The notes under the pieces: generated by a model
Told to the model about the DNA's origin: nothing
Seen by the model: the letters and a program-made list of their open reading frames with translations, nothing else
Databases searched by the model: none
Source of the DNA: Stenotrophomonas maltophilia
Lineage (GTDB): Bacteria; Pseudomonadota; Gammaproteobacteria; Xanthomonadales; Xanthomonadaceae
Length of the DNA stretch: 64,000 nucleotides
Direction: 5' to 3'
Assembly (NCBI RefSeq): GCF_039555535.1
Contig: NZ_CP154630.1
Location: 2,493,001-2,557,000, forward strand
Part shown: piece by piece, positions 34,977 to 43,410 of the stretch
How the letters are laid out: every line of letters starts with the position of its first letter
Position numbering within the stretch: the stretch's first letter is position 1
Program-made: the position numbers and the translations under genes

Positions 34977-35537
34977 CTACGAGCGCAGTCCCTGTGCCCA
35001 TTGCTGCAGGAAATCCTCCTGGACAGCGGTCTCGATGGCACCCGGCCTGACACGTCGCACCGAGCCAATGGCAGCCTGCGCTGTTCGCTCAGCCCCTGAC
35101 TGCAGTAGAAGCATCGCTGCGACAGTGCCGGCTCGCCCCAGCCCACCCTTGCAGTGGACCACAATGCGCAGGCCCGAATGCAAACTCCGAACGAGCATTG
35201 ACCCCAGTACTGGCCATCGTTCGAGCAACCTCTGGTCAGGTGCTGCGCCATCCGTGATTGGAAGGCCATGCCATGAGATGCCCTGCCCTTCAACCACTTG
35301 AGGCAAGCACTCGATCCGCAACTCACTGAACTCCCACGGCTCGAGTAGCGTGATCAGGTGGCTGGCTCCCCAACACTGAATCACAGAGACATCCACATCG
35401 ATGTCTCTCGCCCATGCCCCCGTCATCGCAACTTCTTGGTACTTACCTGGCGCGAAGGTCACACCAATTGCCCCTCCCCTTTCGCCAACCGGGAGTTCCG
35501 CGATAGCTAAAGGGTGGGTCAAACTTGTTCGAATCAT
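34977..35537 (-). CDS. Dual-specificity/tyrosine phosphatase-like protein
   Basis: A 186-residue phosphatase with the Cys-X5-Arg signature HCKGGLGRAG: nucleophile Cys129, Arg135, and general acid candidate Asp96 in LPITDG. The layout resembles CDKN3-like dual-specificity phosphatases. AGGAG precedes the ATG at 35537. It follows a HAD-type phosphatase gene by 95 bases on the same strand, so the two form a pair of phosphatases of different mechanism. Substrates are unknown (protein, RNA end or nucleotide). Confidence 0.85.
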   Translation of the reverse strand: MIRTSLTHPLAIAELPVGERGGAIGVTFAPGKYQEVAMTGAWARDIDVDVSVIQCWGASHLITLLEPWEFSELRIECLPQVVEGQGISWHGLPITDGAAPDQRLLERWPVLGSMLVRSLHSGLRIVVHCKGGLGRAGTVAAMLLLQSGAERTAQAAIGSVRRVRPGAIETAVQEDFLQQWAQGLRS

Positions 35538-35632
35538 GTCGGATCTCCTGAACGACAGCCCATTCCTATGCAGCAACCGGCGCTGCTGGCTGGAAGAGCT
35601 GCACCCGCCAACCCACTCACTAAGCACACCAA

Positions 35633-36067
35633 CTACAACGGAACAACCAATCGTTCCTTCAGCATCTCAAGGGCCACTTCCAGGCCGGCGTCATCCGCGT
35701 CATATGGAGCGCCGAACAAAGAGACCTCAATCCAATAGCGCTCCTGCCCCGGATGGATGTAGTCCGCGTGATCGTCCAGCAACAGCGCTGCACCCAGGAT
35801 CGGAGACACATACCGGAGGTCCTTCGTTGCCCCTCCCCAGAATGTATATGGCAACTCAGCGAACCAGCCTGGCGCGCTCCCTTCCTCGACCAGCAGCCGC
35901 GAAATCCTGCGGAAAGCTGCCTCAGGGACCGTGGTGTAGATGACCAGATGCTCGAAGAGTTCATGAGCGACCTCAAGGAACTGATAAAGCCCTGGGCGTG
36001 GAATCTGGCTGACAGCATTTGAGATCAGCGTCCCCTCGAGATCGAGAGCAAGGATGGTCGGTCGCAT
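35633..36067 (-). CDS. HAD-like phosphatase (NIF/FCP type)
   Basis: A 144-residue HAD-fold protein. The N-terminal motif LALDLEGTLIS contains the nucleophilic Asp (DxEGT, where the second Asp of the usual DxDGT is Glu); KDLRY supplies a lysine and LLLDDHADYIHP the acidic motif. Length and spacing resemble the NLI-interacting-factor (FCP/SCP) phosphatases. Upstream in the same direction as the Cys-based phosphatase, suggesting a joint role. The Glu substitution may alter catalysis. Confidence 0.78.
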   Translation of the reverse strand: MRPTILALDLEGTLISNAVSQIPRPGLYQFLEVAHELFEHLVIYTTVPEAAFRRISRLLVEEGSAPGWFAELPYTFWGGATKDLRYVSPILGAALLLDDHADYIHPGQERYWIEVSLFGAPYDADDAGLEVALEMLKERLVVPL

Positions 36068-36111
36068 TGAGCGCTAGGATCCTCATCAGCAGTTGGACAC
36101 TTGGATCTGGA

Positions 36112-36155
36112 GCGTTCCGCGCTGCGCTTGGTCATCGGACGCAGTTGCGGAACGC
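36112..36155. terminator. Hairpin between lipoprotein and HAD genes
   Basis: GCGTTCCGC (36112-36120) pairs with GCGGAACGC (36147-36155), and CTGCG (36122-36126) with CGCAG (36140-36144), forming an extended stem just after the lipoprotein stop codon. No T-run on the minus strand; probable mRNA 3' end structure. Confidence 0.45.
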
Positions 36156-36162
36156 CAATGAG

Positions 36163-36963
36163 TCAGATATCTGAGAACTTCTCGGCTTGCTTAAGCTGAT
36201 TCTCCAGAGACTGGATCTTTTCCCTATAGTTGGCAGCTATGTAGGGCTTGTCATTGAAGTCCAAAGCCGTCTGAGGAATTAGTTCGAGCTCGACTCGCGT
36301 TGAAGACGCTTGTCGAATTGCCAGTGTCGACCACGCATCATCACCTTTTACGAAGCCAACATTGAAGCGCGCCGTGACGCCGCGGCTCGGCTTGAGGCCA
36401 TCAATCGATCGGAAGTCGCTGTGCACCCGCGACTTTGCCGTGGGCTGAGCTTCGCCATTGATGTAGAGCGTCGCCGCCCAGCTGGCCTGGCTGAGCGCCA
36501 AAGTTGAGCTATTCGCAATTCGCGCCTCAATGACCGGCTTCGGGCCAAAGAAGCTGTCCTCGATCCGTAACGTTGCGCCACTCGCACGCACTCTTTCTAG
36601 TTCGGTGATCGTCGGCCGCTGCGCGTTGGCCTGCTCCTGCAGAGCAAGAATTTCTTTTGGATGGGCATCCCTAATCTGCTTGATGTGCCCCCTAACCACC
36701 TGTCTTATAGATGCATTCGGGTAGGCCTTGTTCAGCTCAGCCAGATCAAGGCCGGCAACGGCCCAGTTGAAGGCATCCCGCTCATGGGCACTCAGCTCGG
36801 CGTCAATTGCGTCAATCGACGCTCTGTATTGCTCCTGCGTGCCGTCAGTGACCAACTTCCTGTCTACTGGACCGCTGCAGGCGGCAACTAGGACCGTCAG
36901 AGCAAGCAGCAAGCCCTGCCTGCCCCAGCCAGCTGCGTCGCGTCGACGTTGTTCTTTGATCAT
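36163..36963 (-). CDS. Hypothetical lipoprotein (DUF6694-like)
   Basis: A 266-residue lipoprotein: basic N-terminus, hydrophobic helix LLLALTVLVAAC with the lipobox Cys near residue 29. The mature part starts with a helical segment (QYRASIDAIDAELSAHERDAFNWAVAGL), resembling the DUF6694 type, followed by a beta-rich domain (IEARIANSSTLALSQASWAATLYING) and a short C-terminal coiled coil (REKIQSLENQLKQAEKF). Function unknown. It is divergent from a small XRE regulator, with a perfect inverted repeat between them, and is flanked by a near-identical 15-base repeat. Confidence 0.75.
   Translation of the reverse strand: MIKEQRRRDAAGWGRQGLLLALTVLVAACSGPVDRKLVTDGTQEQYRASIDAIDAELSAHERDAFNWAVAGLDLAELNKAYPNASIRQVVRGHIKQIRDAHPKEILALQEQANAQRPTITELERVRASGATLRIEDSFFGPKPVIEARIANSSTLALSQASWAATLYINGEAQPTAKSRVHSDFRSIDGLKPSRGVTARFNVGFVKGDDAWSTLAIRQASSTRVELELIPQTALDFNDKPYIAANYREKIQSLENQLKQAEKFSDI
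36165..36180 (+). repeat. Direct repeat copy 1 (AGATATC-N-GAGAACT)
   Basis: AGATATCTGAGAACTT overlaps the end of the lipoprotein gene. A 14-of-15 match lies at 37006-37021 on the other side of the gene, in the same orientation. See the linked finding. Confidence 0.5.
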
Positions 36964-36991
36964 GCCCTTCCCCTGTCAATGAGAAGCACAG

Positions 36992-37012
36992 GATATCTGG
37001 TTTTTAGATATC
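36992..37012. promoter_or_regulatory. Inverted repeat, probable XRE operator
   Basis: GATATCT (36992-36998) and AGATATC (37006-37012) are perfect inverted arms spaced by seven bases, located between the divergent lipoprotein and XRE genes. This is a typical position and geometry for an autoregulatory operator of a dimeric helix-turn-helix protein. Confidence 0.55.
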
Positions 37013-37021
37013 GGAGAACTG
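37006..37021 (+). repeat. Direct repeat copy 2 (AGATATC-N-GAGAACT)
   Basis: AGATATCGGAGAACTG matches the copy at 36165-36180 at 14 of the first 15 positions. Its first half is also the right arm of the inverted repeat at 36992-37012. Confidence 0.5.
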
Positions 37022-37058
37022 GATATAGCTTCTGAAGCCGCTCAACCAGGGTGCGGCC

Positions 37059-37304
37059 GTGGCCAAGACAATCCATCGCAAGGAATACGCCGCCCTGATT
37101 GAGACCGTCAGAGACGCGCGCTTGGCTGCTGGCCTTACCCAAGTACAAGTGTCCAGCAAGCTGGGGCGCAGCCAGTCGTTCATTAGCGATGTTGAGACAG
37201 GGAAGCGCAGGGTTGACGTCGTGGAGCTTAGGGACATAGCGCGCCTGACAGGCCTATCCCTGGGCAAGCTCATTGCCGACTTTGAGAAGCGACTCAAAGA
37301 CTGA
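37059..37304 (+). CDS. XRE family transcriptional regulator
   Basis: An 81-residue single-domain helix-turn-helix protein of the Cro/C1 type: LIETVRDARLAAGLTQVQVSSKLGRSQSFISDVETGKRRVDVVELRDIARLTG covers the five helices. The start is GTG at 37059. No partner toxin (for example HipA) follows. It probably controls itself and the divergent lipoprotein gene through the inverted repeat at 36992-37012. Confidence 0.85.
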   Translation: MAKTIHRKEYAALIETVRDARLAAGLTQVQVSSKLGRSQSFISDVETGKRRVDVVELRDIARLTGLSLGKLIADFEKRLKD

Positions 37305-37736
37305 CTTTACTGAGCTAAGGCTCAGTCTTCTTCAGATGCGTACCACTAGGCTCACGCCTAGTGCCCACCCCACTATCCCGCTCAACGAGCATGCGACCAC
37401 TTTGAGCAAATGGCTTCTTGCCAGTTCTGGCTACACAGGACTGGCTGGTCAAGTGGTGGCCTCCAGCGCACCATCCGAGCTAGAAGGGAAAGCATTCATA
37501 AGCCCTGTCGGCGCGCTTGACTGACGATTCCTTCGCAATAAGAGGTTCAGCGCTTCAAGGAAATCCCTTTGGGGCGACCTCTTCGTACTGACCATAGCTT
37601 AAAAGGCTCGGCATGCATTGCAGAACCAGCATGCGCATCTCCCCGCAAGAACAGTGACCTCCACCGCGCGGCTAGCGTTGATACCTCTCCCTTGTTGACG
37701 CCACTTCAAGGTAACGAAAGATCCTGGAGGCGCATC
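37305..37736. other. Gap with a perfect hairpin
   Basis: About 430 bases without a recognisable gene. CACTAGGC (37344-37351) and GCCTAGTG (37356-37363) form a perfect eight-base stem with a TCAC loop about 40 bases after the XRE stop, a likely 3' end structure without T-tract. Nothing else stands out. Confidence 0.4.
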
Positions 37737-38951
37737 TCACGGCTCATCAACCATGGGATGCGGATGCTCAACGTCAACCAGCATGTCGACAGAACGCATG
37801 AACTTCAGAAGCACTGCGCCCAGAGGCTTGATGCGGGTGTAAGGCGAGCTTCCGATGCTAGAAGTGGGCAGGACTTCCGCCACGCATGCCGCTACCGGAC
37901 TGATTGGCGCAAACTGCTTGAGAGTTGCAACCTCGCCGTGACAAACATCCTCCGGCACGTCCAGCAGCCCAAGAAACAGGTCGTCAATTGCATCTTGAGT
38001 CGGCAAAGATCCGCCGAGCTCAGTCCCAGCCAGCTGCGCGAATGCTCCTTGCCTTGTCAGATCATTCACGAAAGCAAGATAGTGCGAGTGAAACCGGGCG
38101 AAGAATGTATCCACCCCACCTGTGCGAGGAGTCACCGGAAGCATGCACGGATAGTCATCTGCGAAGAATACCCCCTTCGCCGAATTGCTACTAAACGCGC
38201 TGGAATCCGTATTGCCAAGTGGAAACCCAACATCCTTTGGCAACAGCGATCCCCTACGAAGCCTGACCACCCGCTGCTCCATCAACAGCTGGATTGCCGT
38301 GCATGCGTCGGGGCGCAATCCCCAAACAGCACAAAAACGAATAATTGCCCAGCGTAGTGCATCCCGGACATCTACTGCAGTCTCGAGCCTACCGCTGTCT
38401 ATAGCTAACAGATAGTTACACGCACACAGGCCTATCGCGTCCAAGGAGCCACCTTCGGCCACGTTGAACATGGACTCCAAGGCATCTACCCGACTTGGCG
38501 CATAGCTGCTGAGGCCAGGGAGATTGTGATGAGAAGCCACCAGGCGTTCGGTGATGGACGGCATCAGTAGCCCAAGACGCTCCATTAGTGATCGACGTAC
38601 GCCCCGCAATTGCTCCGCAGTGGGAGCCTCTGTGCTGCAGATCATCCAGATCGGATGCTCGAAGGCCTCCTTTGCAGCCGCGAACGCTGGATCCCCATGC
38701 ACCGAGTCAATCAAGTATCCACCAGGACCGCGTAGCTTCCCTGGATGATGCCCCTTGCTGAAGAACCGGTAGAAGGATCGGGGACGACCGTTGGCCGCTT
38801 GCGCGTGTATATCGAGCCCAACTCTAGGCAAGAGCAACTGATCAAGATCATCCCAGGTCAGTCGATCGCCATGCAGCCTTCGCACAACGCAGGCCCACAC
38901 GCTATTGCGGACGACCAGCGCCACGTCTGTTGGAATCTTGCCACGAGGCAT
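37737..38951 (-). CDS. Hypothetical protein next to the transposition module
   Basis: A 404-residue protein with no domain that I recognise. It begins MPRGKIPTDVALVVRNSVWACVVRRLHGDRLTWDDLDQLL and contains a Cys/Trp-containing helical middle (AIIRFCAVWGLRPDACTAIQLLMEQRVVRLRRG). No signal peptide or membrane helix. It diverges from a small helix-turn-helix-like gene (39044) and the tns/tni genes, so it may belong to the mobile element. The frame is long and unbroken with good codon character, supporting that it is real. Confidence 0.6.
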   Translation of the reverse strand: MPRGKIPTDVALVVRNSVWACVVRRLHGDRLTWDDLDQLLLPRVGLDIHAQAANGRPRSFYRFFSKGHHPGKLRGPGGYLIDSVHGDPAFAAAKEAFEHPIWMICSTEAPTAEQLRGVRRSLMERLGLLMPSITERLVASHHNLPGLSSYAPSRVDALESMFNVAEGGSLDAIGLCACNYLLAIDSGRLETAVDVRDALRWAIIRFCAVWGLRPDACTAIQLLMEQRVVRLRRGSLLPKDVGFPLGNTDSSAFSSNSAKGVFFADDYPCMLPVTPRTGGVDTFFARFHSHYLAFVNDLTRQGAFAQLAGTELGGSLPTQDAIDDLFLGLLDVPEDVCHGEVATLKQFAPISPVAACVAEVLPTSSIGSSPYTRIKPLGAVLLKFMRSVDMLVDVEHPHPMVDEP

Positions 38952-39043
38952 ACTTATGGATCTTCTGAAGCGGGACTAAAGAATCCCCTAGAACTGGCTG
39001 CAATTGTGCATGATGGGGTCCAACGGTAGCTAGGAGTTGCGTC

Positions 39044-39283
39044 ATGCCTATCCAGAATCCAGAAGCAGCAGTCTCCACCGAACTCAGTCGCGAGCTGCTA
39101 GAGCGGCATGGGGAGCTCATGGGCGGCAGCGACCTCCAGCGGAACCTTGGCTTTCCAAACGGCCGCACCTTCGGCCGAGCCGTCCAGCGTGAACTTTTGC
39201 CGGTTCGCACCTTTCCGCTGCCAGGTCGGCGGGGGTTGTTCGCCAAAACGCGAGATGTCGCTGAGTGGCTGAACTCGCTGTAA
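39044..39283 (+). CDS. Small putative DNA-binding protein
   Basis: A 79-residue protein: LSRELLERHGELMGGSDLQRNLGFPNGRTFGRAVQRELLPVRTFPLPGRRGLFAKTRDVAEWL. The pattern (helix, GGSDLQRNLGF turn-helix, then a strand pair and a final DVAEWL helix) resembles excisionase or MerR-like winged helices that name a target row and column of an element. Divergent from the 404-residue gene and upstream of the transposition genes. Function is inferred from shape only. Confidence 0.55.
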   Translation: MPIQNPEAAVSTELSRELLERHGELMGGSDLQRNLGFPNGRTFGRAVQRELLPVRTFPLPGRRGLFAKTRDVAEWLNSL

Positions 39284-39815
39284 TTCCTGAGCACGCGAGC
39301 TGAGGCCGAAGCCAAAAGGCCCGCACCACTTCTGATCTGCTGAAACTCACCTAGGCGCACAGTGCGCCCCTGAACGGCTTGACGCCAAAACTCCAGCTTC
39401 AAAGGAGGCATTTAGCCCCCCAGTTCATCAAATCTCCGACCCCGGAAATGAAATCGCCCCCGCAGCAACGGGGGCGATAGCCTCTCGCCGGAGCGAGAGG
39501 GGGTGAAGCTCTACGATAACGTATGTAGGCTCCCGCAATTCCGACTTCGTGTCAAGCGGCAAAGCTGCTTGAGCGGGCATCTGCGCGCTCCGACTGCCAT
39601 CGTATGGCAATCGGCACGGCACCCCATGCCCGAAATCCCCAATGACCCTGCTGGCCATTGCCGCCAGTACCGAGCCTCATTCTCCGAGGCCAACCGGGAA
39701 GTCGATCGATGAAGATCCAACACTCAGCTGACCATGCATTGAGTCATCCCTCAATCGCGATTGCGCAGCGCCACTCCTCGACCATGCGAACTGCAGTCAT
39801 CCACAAGGAGGCAGC
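39284..39815. other. Region rich in inverted repeats before the tns/tni genes
   Basis: About 530 bases with no convincing gene but several dyads: GGCGCAC-A-GTGCGCC (39354-39368); CGCCCCCG/CGGGGGCG (39455-39476, loop CAGCAA); CCTCTCGC/GCGAGAGG (39481-39500, loop CGGA); ATTGAG/CTCAAT (39738-39755). For Tn7- or Tn5053-like elements the element end lies before the first transposition gene, so this is where an end and transposase-binding repeats would be expected. I could not identify a TGT...ACA terminal repeat by eye. Confidence 0.45.
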
Positions 39816-40559
39816 ATGAGCAACCACGCGACCAATCCCGTGAGCCCGTTCCAAGGCGTAGCGTCTGCACGCGCCTCCGACCCGCTCCACAATGGGAAGG
39901 ATCGACCGCTGCCCCCCCGTGAACTAACCGCTGGCCAGATCAAGAGGGGGGACATCTTCACCTTCTTTAGCCCGAAAGAGAACCGGACGGTTACCGTACA
40001 CGGCCCCCTGCAACTCGCGCTTCGACTGCAATTGGAGTTTGATCCATCAGTGGCGGCCGTGACCGAGAGGCCTCGGTCCATCCCGGTAGGACTTGACAGC
40101 ATGGAACTCCATTTCTGGTTTCAGAGGCGCGGAGGCCAGGAGATCTATGCAAACGTCATTCCGAATTCGCAGACAGTACCCGGCGTGGATGGCAAGCGTC
40201 GTCCTCGCGAGCTGGACCGGCTTCGTTCAGCAGCCAAGGATGCAGGCATCTCTTTGTGGCTAATCACGGAGGACGAACTCAAGGCGCCCGGCGGCAGGAA
40301 TGAGCTCTGCTACCAACTGCTCGGGTTCTGCCAGTCAGCCAAGGATCTGGGGAGCAGCCTGGCGTTGCGACAGGAAATCGCCGCGACCATCGAGCGAAGC
40401 GGCAGCATCAGTGCAGATGAACTCATCCATGAGCTCAGGCACCACCCTCGAACTCACATTCAGGGGGTCGTGGCTGAGTTGCTTCACGTCGGATTTCTGG
40501 CGACCGATGCATTTCCTCGAATGACGGGGCGATCAAGGATCTGGAGGGCCGACCCATGA
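39816..40559 (+). CDS. TnsA-like protein, catalytic residues apparently lost
   Basis: A 247-residue protein in the TnsA position, directly overlapping the transposase start by four bases. The segment LQLALRLQLEFDPSVAAVTERPRSIPV matches the TnsA nuclease core (where ExxLExxLL-FD-V...QP-I is usual), and LRSAAKDAGISLWLITEDEL matches the end of that domain; the C-terminal part is winged-helix-like. The acidic residue before the leucines, the PDF aspartate and the E/Q-x-K pair of active TnsA are not present at the corresponding places (HFWFQRR, ANVIPNSQ). GAGG lies upstream. The role is probably structural, or in transposase binding, if the alignment is right. Confidence 0.7.
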   Translation: MSNHATNPVSPFQGVASARASDPLHNGKDRPLPPRELTAGQIKRGDIFTFFSPKENRTVTVHGPLQLALRLQLEFDPSVAAVTERPRSIPVGLDSMELHFWFQRRGGQEIYANVIPNSQTVPGVDGKRRPRELDRLRSAAKDAGISLWLITEDELKAPGGRNELCYQLLGFCQSAKDLGSSLALRQEIAATIERSGSISADELIHELRHHPRTHIQGVVAELLHVGFLATDAFPRMTGRSRIWRADP

Positions 40560-42406
40560 GTTCCAAGTTCAATGCCGTCGACCTCGAGTCGATCCGGGCA
40601 ACTCCAAGGCCAAATGGGATCGTACTTCCAGCTGATCAACAGTCGGAATTTCAAGCCCGCCTGTCAGCACTCACCAGCGTCCTTGATGGGGCAACCTTGG
40701 TCGACGCAGCCCTTCGATGGGGCGTGCCGCGAAATACCCTCTCTCGAATGATCCGGACCGCACTGCTCTTCGACGAGAGCGGTCATCGAGTCGGATACCG
40801 AGCCTGCATTCCCTATGCGCGATTCAGCGTGTCAGATCGCAACAACTCGGTCGTCCCCGATAGTTCACATCCGTTCGCCATAGATGCTGTCCTGCAAGCG
40901 ATCCCCGAACTCGGCGATGCAGTCGCAAGATTCAAGGGCGCCTTGCCAACACAGTCCAAAAGGAGCCCCGCGTTCGACAGGCTGCATTCCCAGTTCGTGA
41001 AGGTGCTGACTGGGAAGGGCTTTCAGGCCATGTATCCGCTCAACATCCGTGACAAGGGAAGACGAGCACTGACCTCCCTCATAAAGCGCATCCGAGGCAC
41101 AAAGAGCGAAAATGAGATGCTCTTGGCTGCGGATGAGCCTACTTCCACCCGAATCGAGAACCTACTCAGCATTCGGCCATTTGATCGAGTTGAGTACGAC
41201 GAGCATTCCGTCGACATCGACGCATGGCTGGCCATGCCGATGGCGGACGGCTCATTCCGGCTAGAGAAGATTAGTCGGATCTGGCTACTGGCAGTTGTTG
41301 ATGTCGGGAGTGGCGCCATCCTTGGTTGGGAAATGGTGCTTGGCCGGAAGTACGAGCAACACGATGTAGTCAGCCTGTTCGCGAAGATCATGAGCCCCTG
41401 GCAACCAAGGGATCTGAGCACGTCGAACTTGAGCTACTCGACTAGTGCATGGATGCCGTCGATCTACCTAGTGGATGAGGTAGTGATGAGAAGCGCAATG
41501 ATCGCAATGGACAACGACTCATCCCATCACGCCAAGATGACAGTCCGAAATCTCATTGATCATCACAAGGGAATCCTGCACTTTGGACGATCCGGGATGG
41601 GCGAAGGTCGCCCCTACATCGAGGCTCTATTCAAGAAGATTGAGAATGGCCTGCTGCGCCACATCGCCGGCGGCTTTGCTCCCGCAACGCAAGTGAATGA
41701 GCGTCAAGTCACTACAAAGCTTGACGGGAAAGACCACCCCATTCTCCTGGAGGTCTTGAAAGACCTCATTGACACCTATGTTACCTCGCACAATGTGACG
41801 AGCCGGTCCACTCGCGAACCCAGGTCGCCCAAGCGAATCATTGATGAGCATCTGGCATCTGGGGAGTGGGTGTGGCATGCACCTGGCACCGAAGATGACG
41901 TGAGAAACATGACCGTTAGGCGGATGAAGGTGACCATCAGAGGCTCCAGAAGGAGTGGTGTACCTCCCCTCGTCTATCTCGACCACGCTAGGTACAGGTC
42001 ACCAACACTGTCTGGACAGTGGCACCTGATTGGGCAGTCATTTGACGCAACCTACGAAGACTGGCGAGACATTCGCAAGCTGACCCTCTGGAGAGGCGGT
42101 AAGCGTGTACTCACACTTCACGCTCTCGCCCCATATGCGAGCGTGGCCCACACGCTGTCGATCAGGAAGCGCGCGGCACGCTGGGCGAAGAGCGACGCGT
42201 CACGGGAGCCCGGTAACTACTGTTTAGCCGACAACATTGAGGCCTATCACGCAGCCGTCCGATCGGCGGCCGCTGGCGTCAGGGACAGCGCCTCGCTCAT
42301 GGCAGCTGGCGATGTGCCCAAGCCACCTTCCACGACCAACAGTCAGGGGCAAGGCTCTCCACTGATGGGAATCCGCAGGGCCACGTTCAACACGAGGCTC
42401 CGCTGA
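40556..42406 (+). CDS. tniA: Mu-type DDE transposase (TnsB/TniA)
   Basis: A 616-residue transposase of the TnsB/TniA/MuA group. The catalytic triad is Asp215 (VEYDEHSVDID), Asp319 or Asp321 (AMDNDSSHH) and Glu356 (GRPYIEALFKKIE). An N-terminal helix-turn-helix (LVDAALRWGVPRNTLSRMI) and a C-terminal Mu-type beta-barrel (YRSPTLSGQWHLIGQSFDATYEDWRDIRKLTLW) complete the family layout. It should cut and join the element ends. Overlaps the TnsA-like gene by four bases and touches tniB by one base. Confidence 0.93.
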   Translation: MSSKFNAVDLESIRATPRPNGIVLPADQQSEFQARLSALTSVLDGATLVDAALRWGVPRNTLSRMIRTALLFDESGHRVGYRACIPYARFSVSDRNNSVVPDSSHPFAIDAVLQAIPELGDAVARFKGALPTQSKRSPAFDRLHSQFVKVLTGKGFQAMYPLNIRDKGRRALTSLIKRIRGTKSENEMLLAADEPTSTRIENLLSIRPFDRVEYDEHSVDIDAWLAMPMADGSFRLEKISRIWLLAVVDVGSGAILGWEMVLGRKYEQHDVVSLFAKIMSPWQPRDLSTSNLSYSTSAWMPSIYLVDEVVMRSAMIAMDNDSSHHAKMTVRNLIDHHKGILHFGRSGMGEGRPYIEALFKKIENGLLRHIAGGFAPATQVNERQVTTKLDGKDHPILLEVLKDLIDTYVTSHNVTSRSTREPRSPKRIIDEHLASGEWVWHAPGTEDDVRNMTVRRMKVTIRGSRRSGVPPLVYLDHARYRSPTLSGQWHLIGQSFDATYEDWRDIRKLTLWRGGKRVLTLHALAPYASVAHTLSIRKRAARWAKSDASREPGNYCLADNIEAYHAAVRSAAAGVRDSASLMAAGDVPKPPSTTNSQGQGSPLMGIRRATFNTRLR

Positions 42407-43410
42407 TGAAGGCCCCGGCGAGCCTTGAGAACCACCCAATGCACGCGCGACATCGCCCCAATATCCAGACTCTCCCCTTACTGCGAATGGCATCTGGATT
42501 CGCCACGTGCCTGGAGTATGGGCGGCCGAGCCTGAGGATCATTGGCGATGGCCGGTGTGGGAAGTCAACTGCCACGCGAATACTTGAAACCACCACTTCT
42601 TGGCGACCATTTCCTATTGGATTCCTCCGGATGGTCGTCGGAAAACCGACTACCCCTAGCGAAGGCAACTTCTTCCGCGAGGTCATCCTTGGACTGGGCA
42701 TGAGGGCAACAACCGTAGCCAGCCCACAGGATCTCCTCCTCAGGATCATCCGGGCAATTGAGCAGGAAGCCGCTAGAGCATCGGCCGACGTGGTCGTGAT
42801 TGCGATCGATACGGCTGAGCAGCTCACGCTCAAGGACTACGCCCACCTTGCAAAGCTTCAGAACCACTTCCTCGGATCATCAGTGCAACCGTTCTTTCTC
42901 TTCATCCACCAGAGCAACAGCGTGATTGGAGGCGCAGACGATCTTAGTCAGCTGGCGCCGCCACATCTGTATGGCCGATTCTTTGTCGACAGCCATCCTT
43001 TTACCGGGCTTCTCTGGGACATCCCGACGGAGGACGCTGACGTGCAGGACGCATGTGATGTCGCCTTGGCATTTCGCCAGCTTGACCAAGTTATGAGGTG
43101 GCCGGACGAGGGAGGAAAGACCTACACCGAAGCATTCGCACCCTATGCTTACAGCGTTGGCTGGCGCCTTGAGAAGGAGACCGAAGCGATACGCGAACGA
43201 ATTGAGAACCTTGCCAATCAAGGCAACTATCCCGTTCCCAAGGATTGGCTCATGGCCTCCTTCAACCAGTTTGTCTACCACCTACTCACCAAGATCGCTG
43301 CTGGGCGCAACGATTTCGAAGGGCTTACTACCCAGCACATTGATGAAGCTCTCCTGCGCAGCGCATACGCCGGCTTCGAAAGCTCAAGAAATAGGGCCGT
43401 AGGCAAATGA
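42406..43410 (+). CDS. tniB: Transposition ATPase (TnsC/TniB)
   Basis: A 334-residue AAA+ ATPase with Walker A GDGRCGKST (47-55) and Walker B VVVIAIDTAEQL, plus the sensor-like FFLFIHQSNSVIG. TnsC/TniB-type proteins link target recognition by TniQ to the transposase. The start overlaps the tniA stop by one base (TGATG) and the stop overlaps tniQ by four. Confidence 0.92.
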   Translation: MKAPASLENHPMHARHRPNIQTLPLLRMASGFATCLEYGRPSLRIIGDGRCGKSTATRILETTTSWRPFPIGFLRMVVGKPTTPSEGNFFREVILGLGMRATTVASPQDLLLRIIRAIEQEAARASADVVVIAIDTAEQLTLKDYAHLAKLQNHFLGSSVQPFFLFIHQSNSVIGGADDLSQLAPPHLYGRFFVDSHPFTGLLWDIPTEDADVQDACDVALAFRQLDQVMRWPDEGGKTYTEAFAPYAYSVGWRLEKETEAIRERIENLANQGNYPVPKDWLMASFNQFVYHLLTKIAAGRNDFEGLTTQHIDEALLRSAYAGFESSRNRAVGK

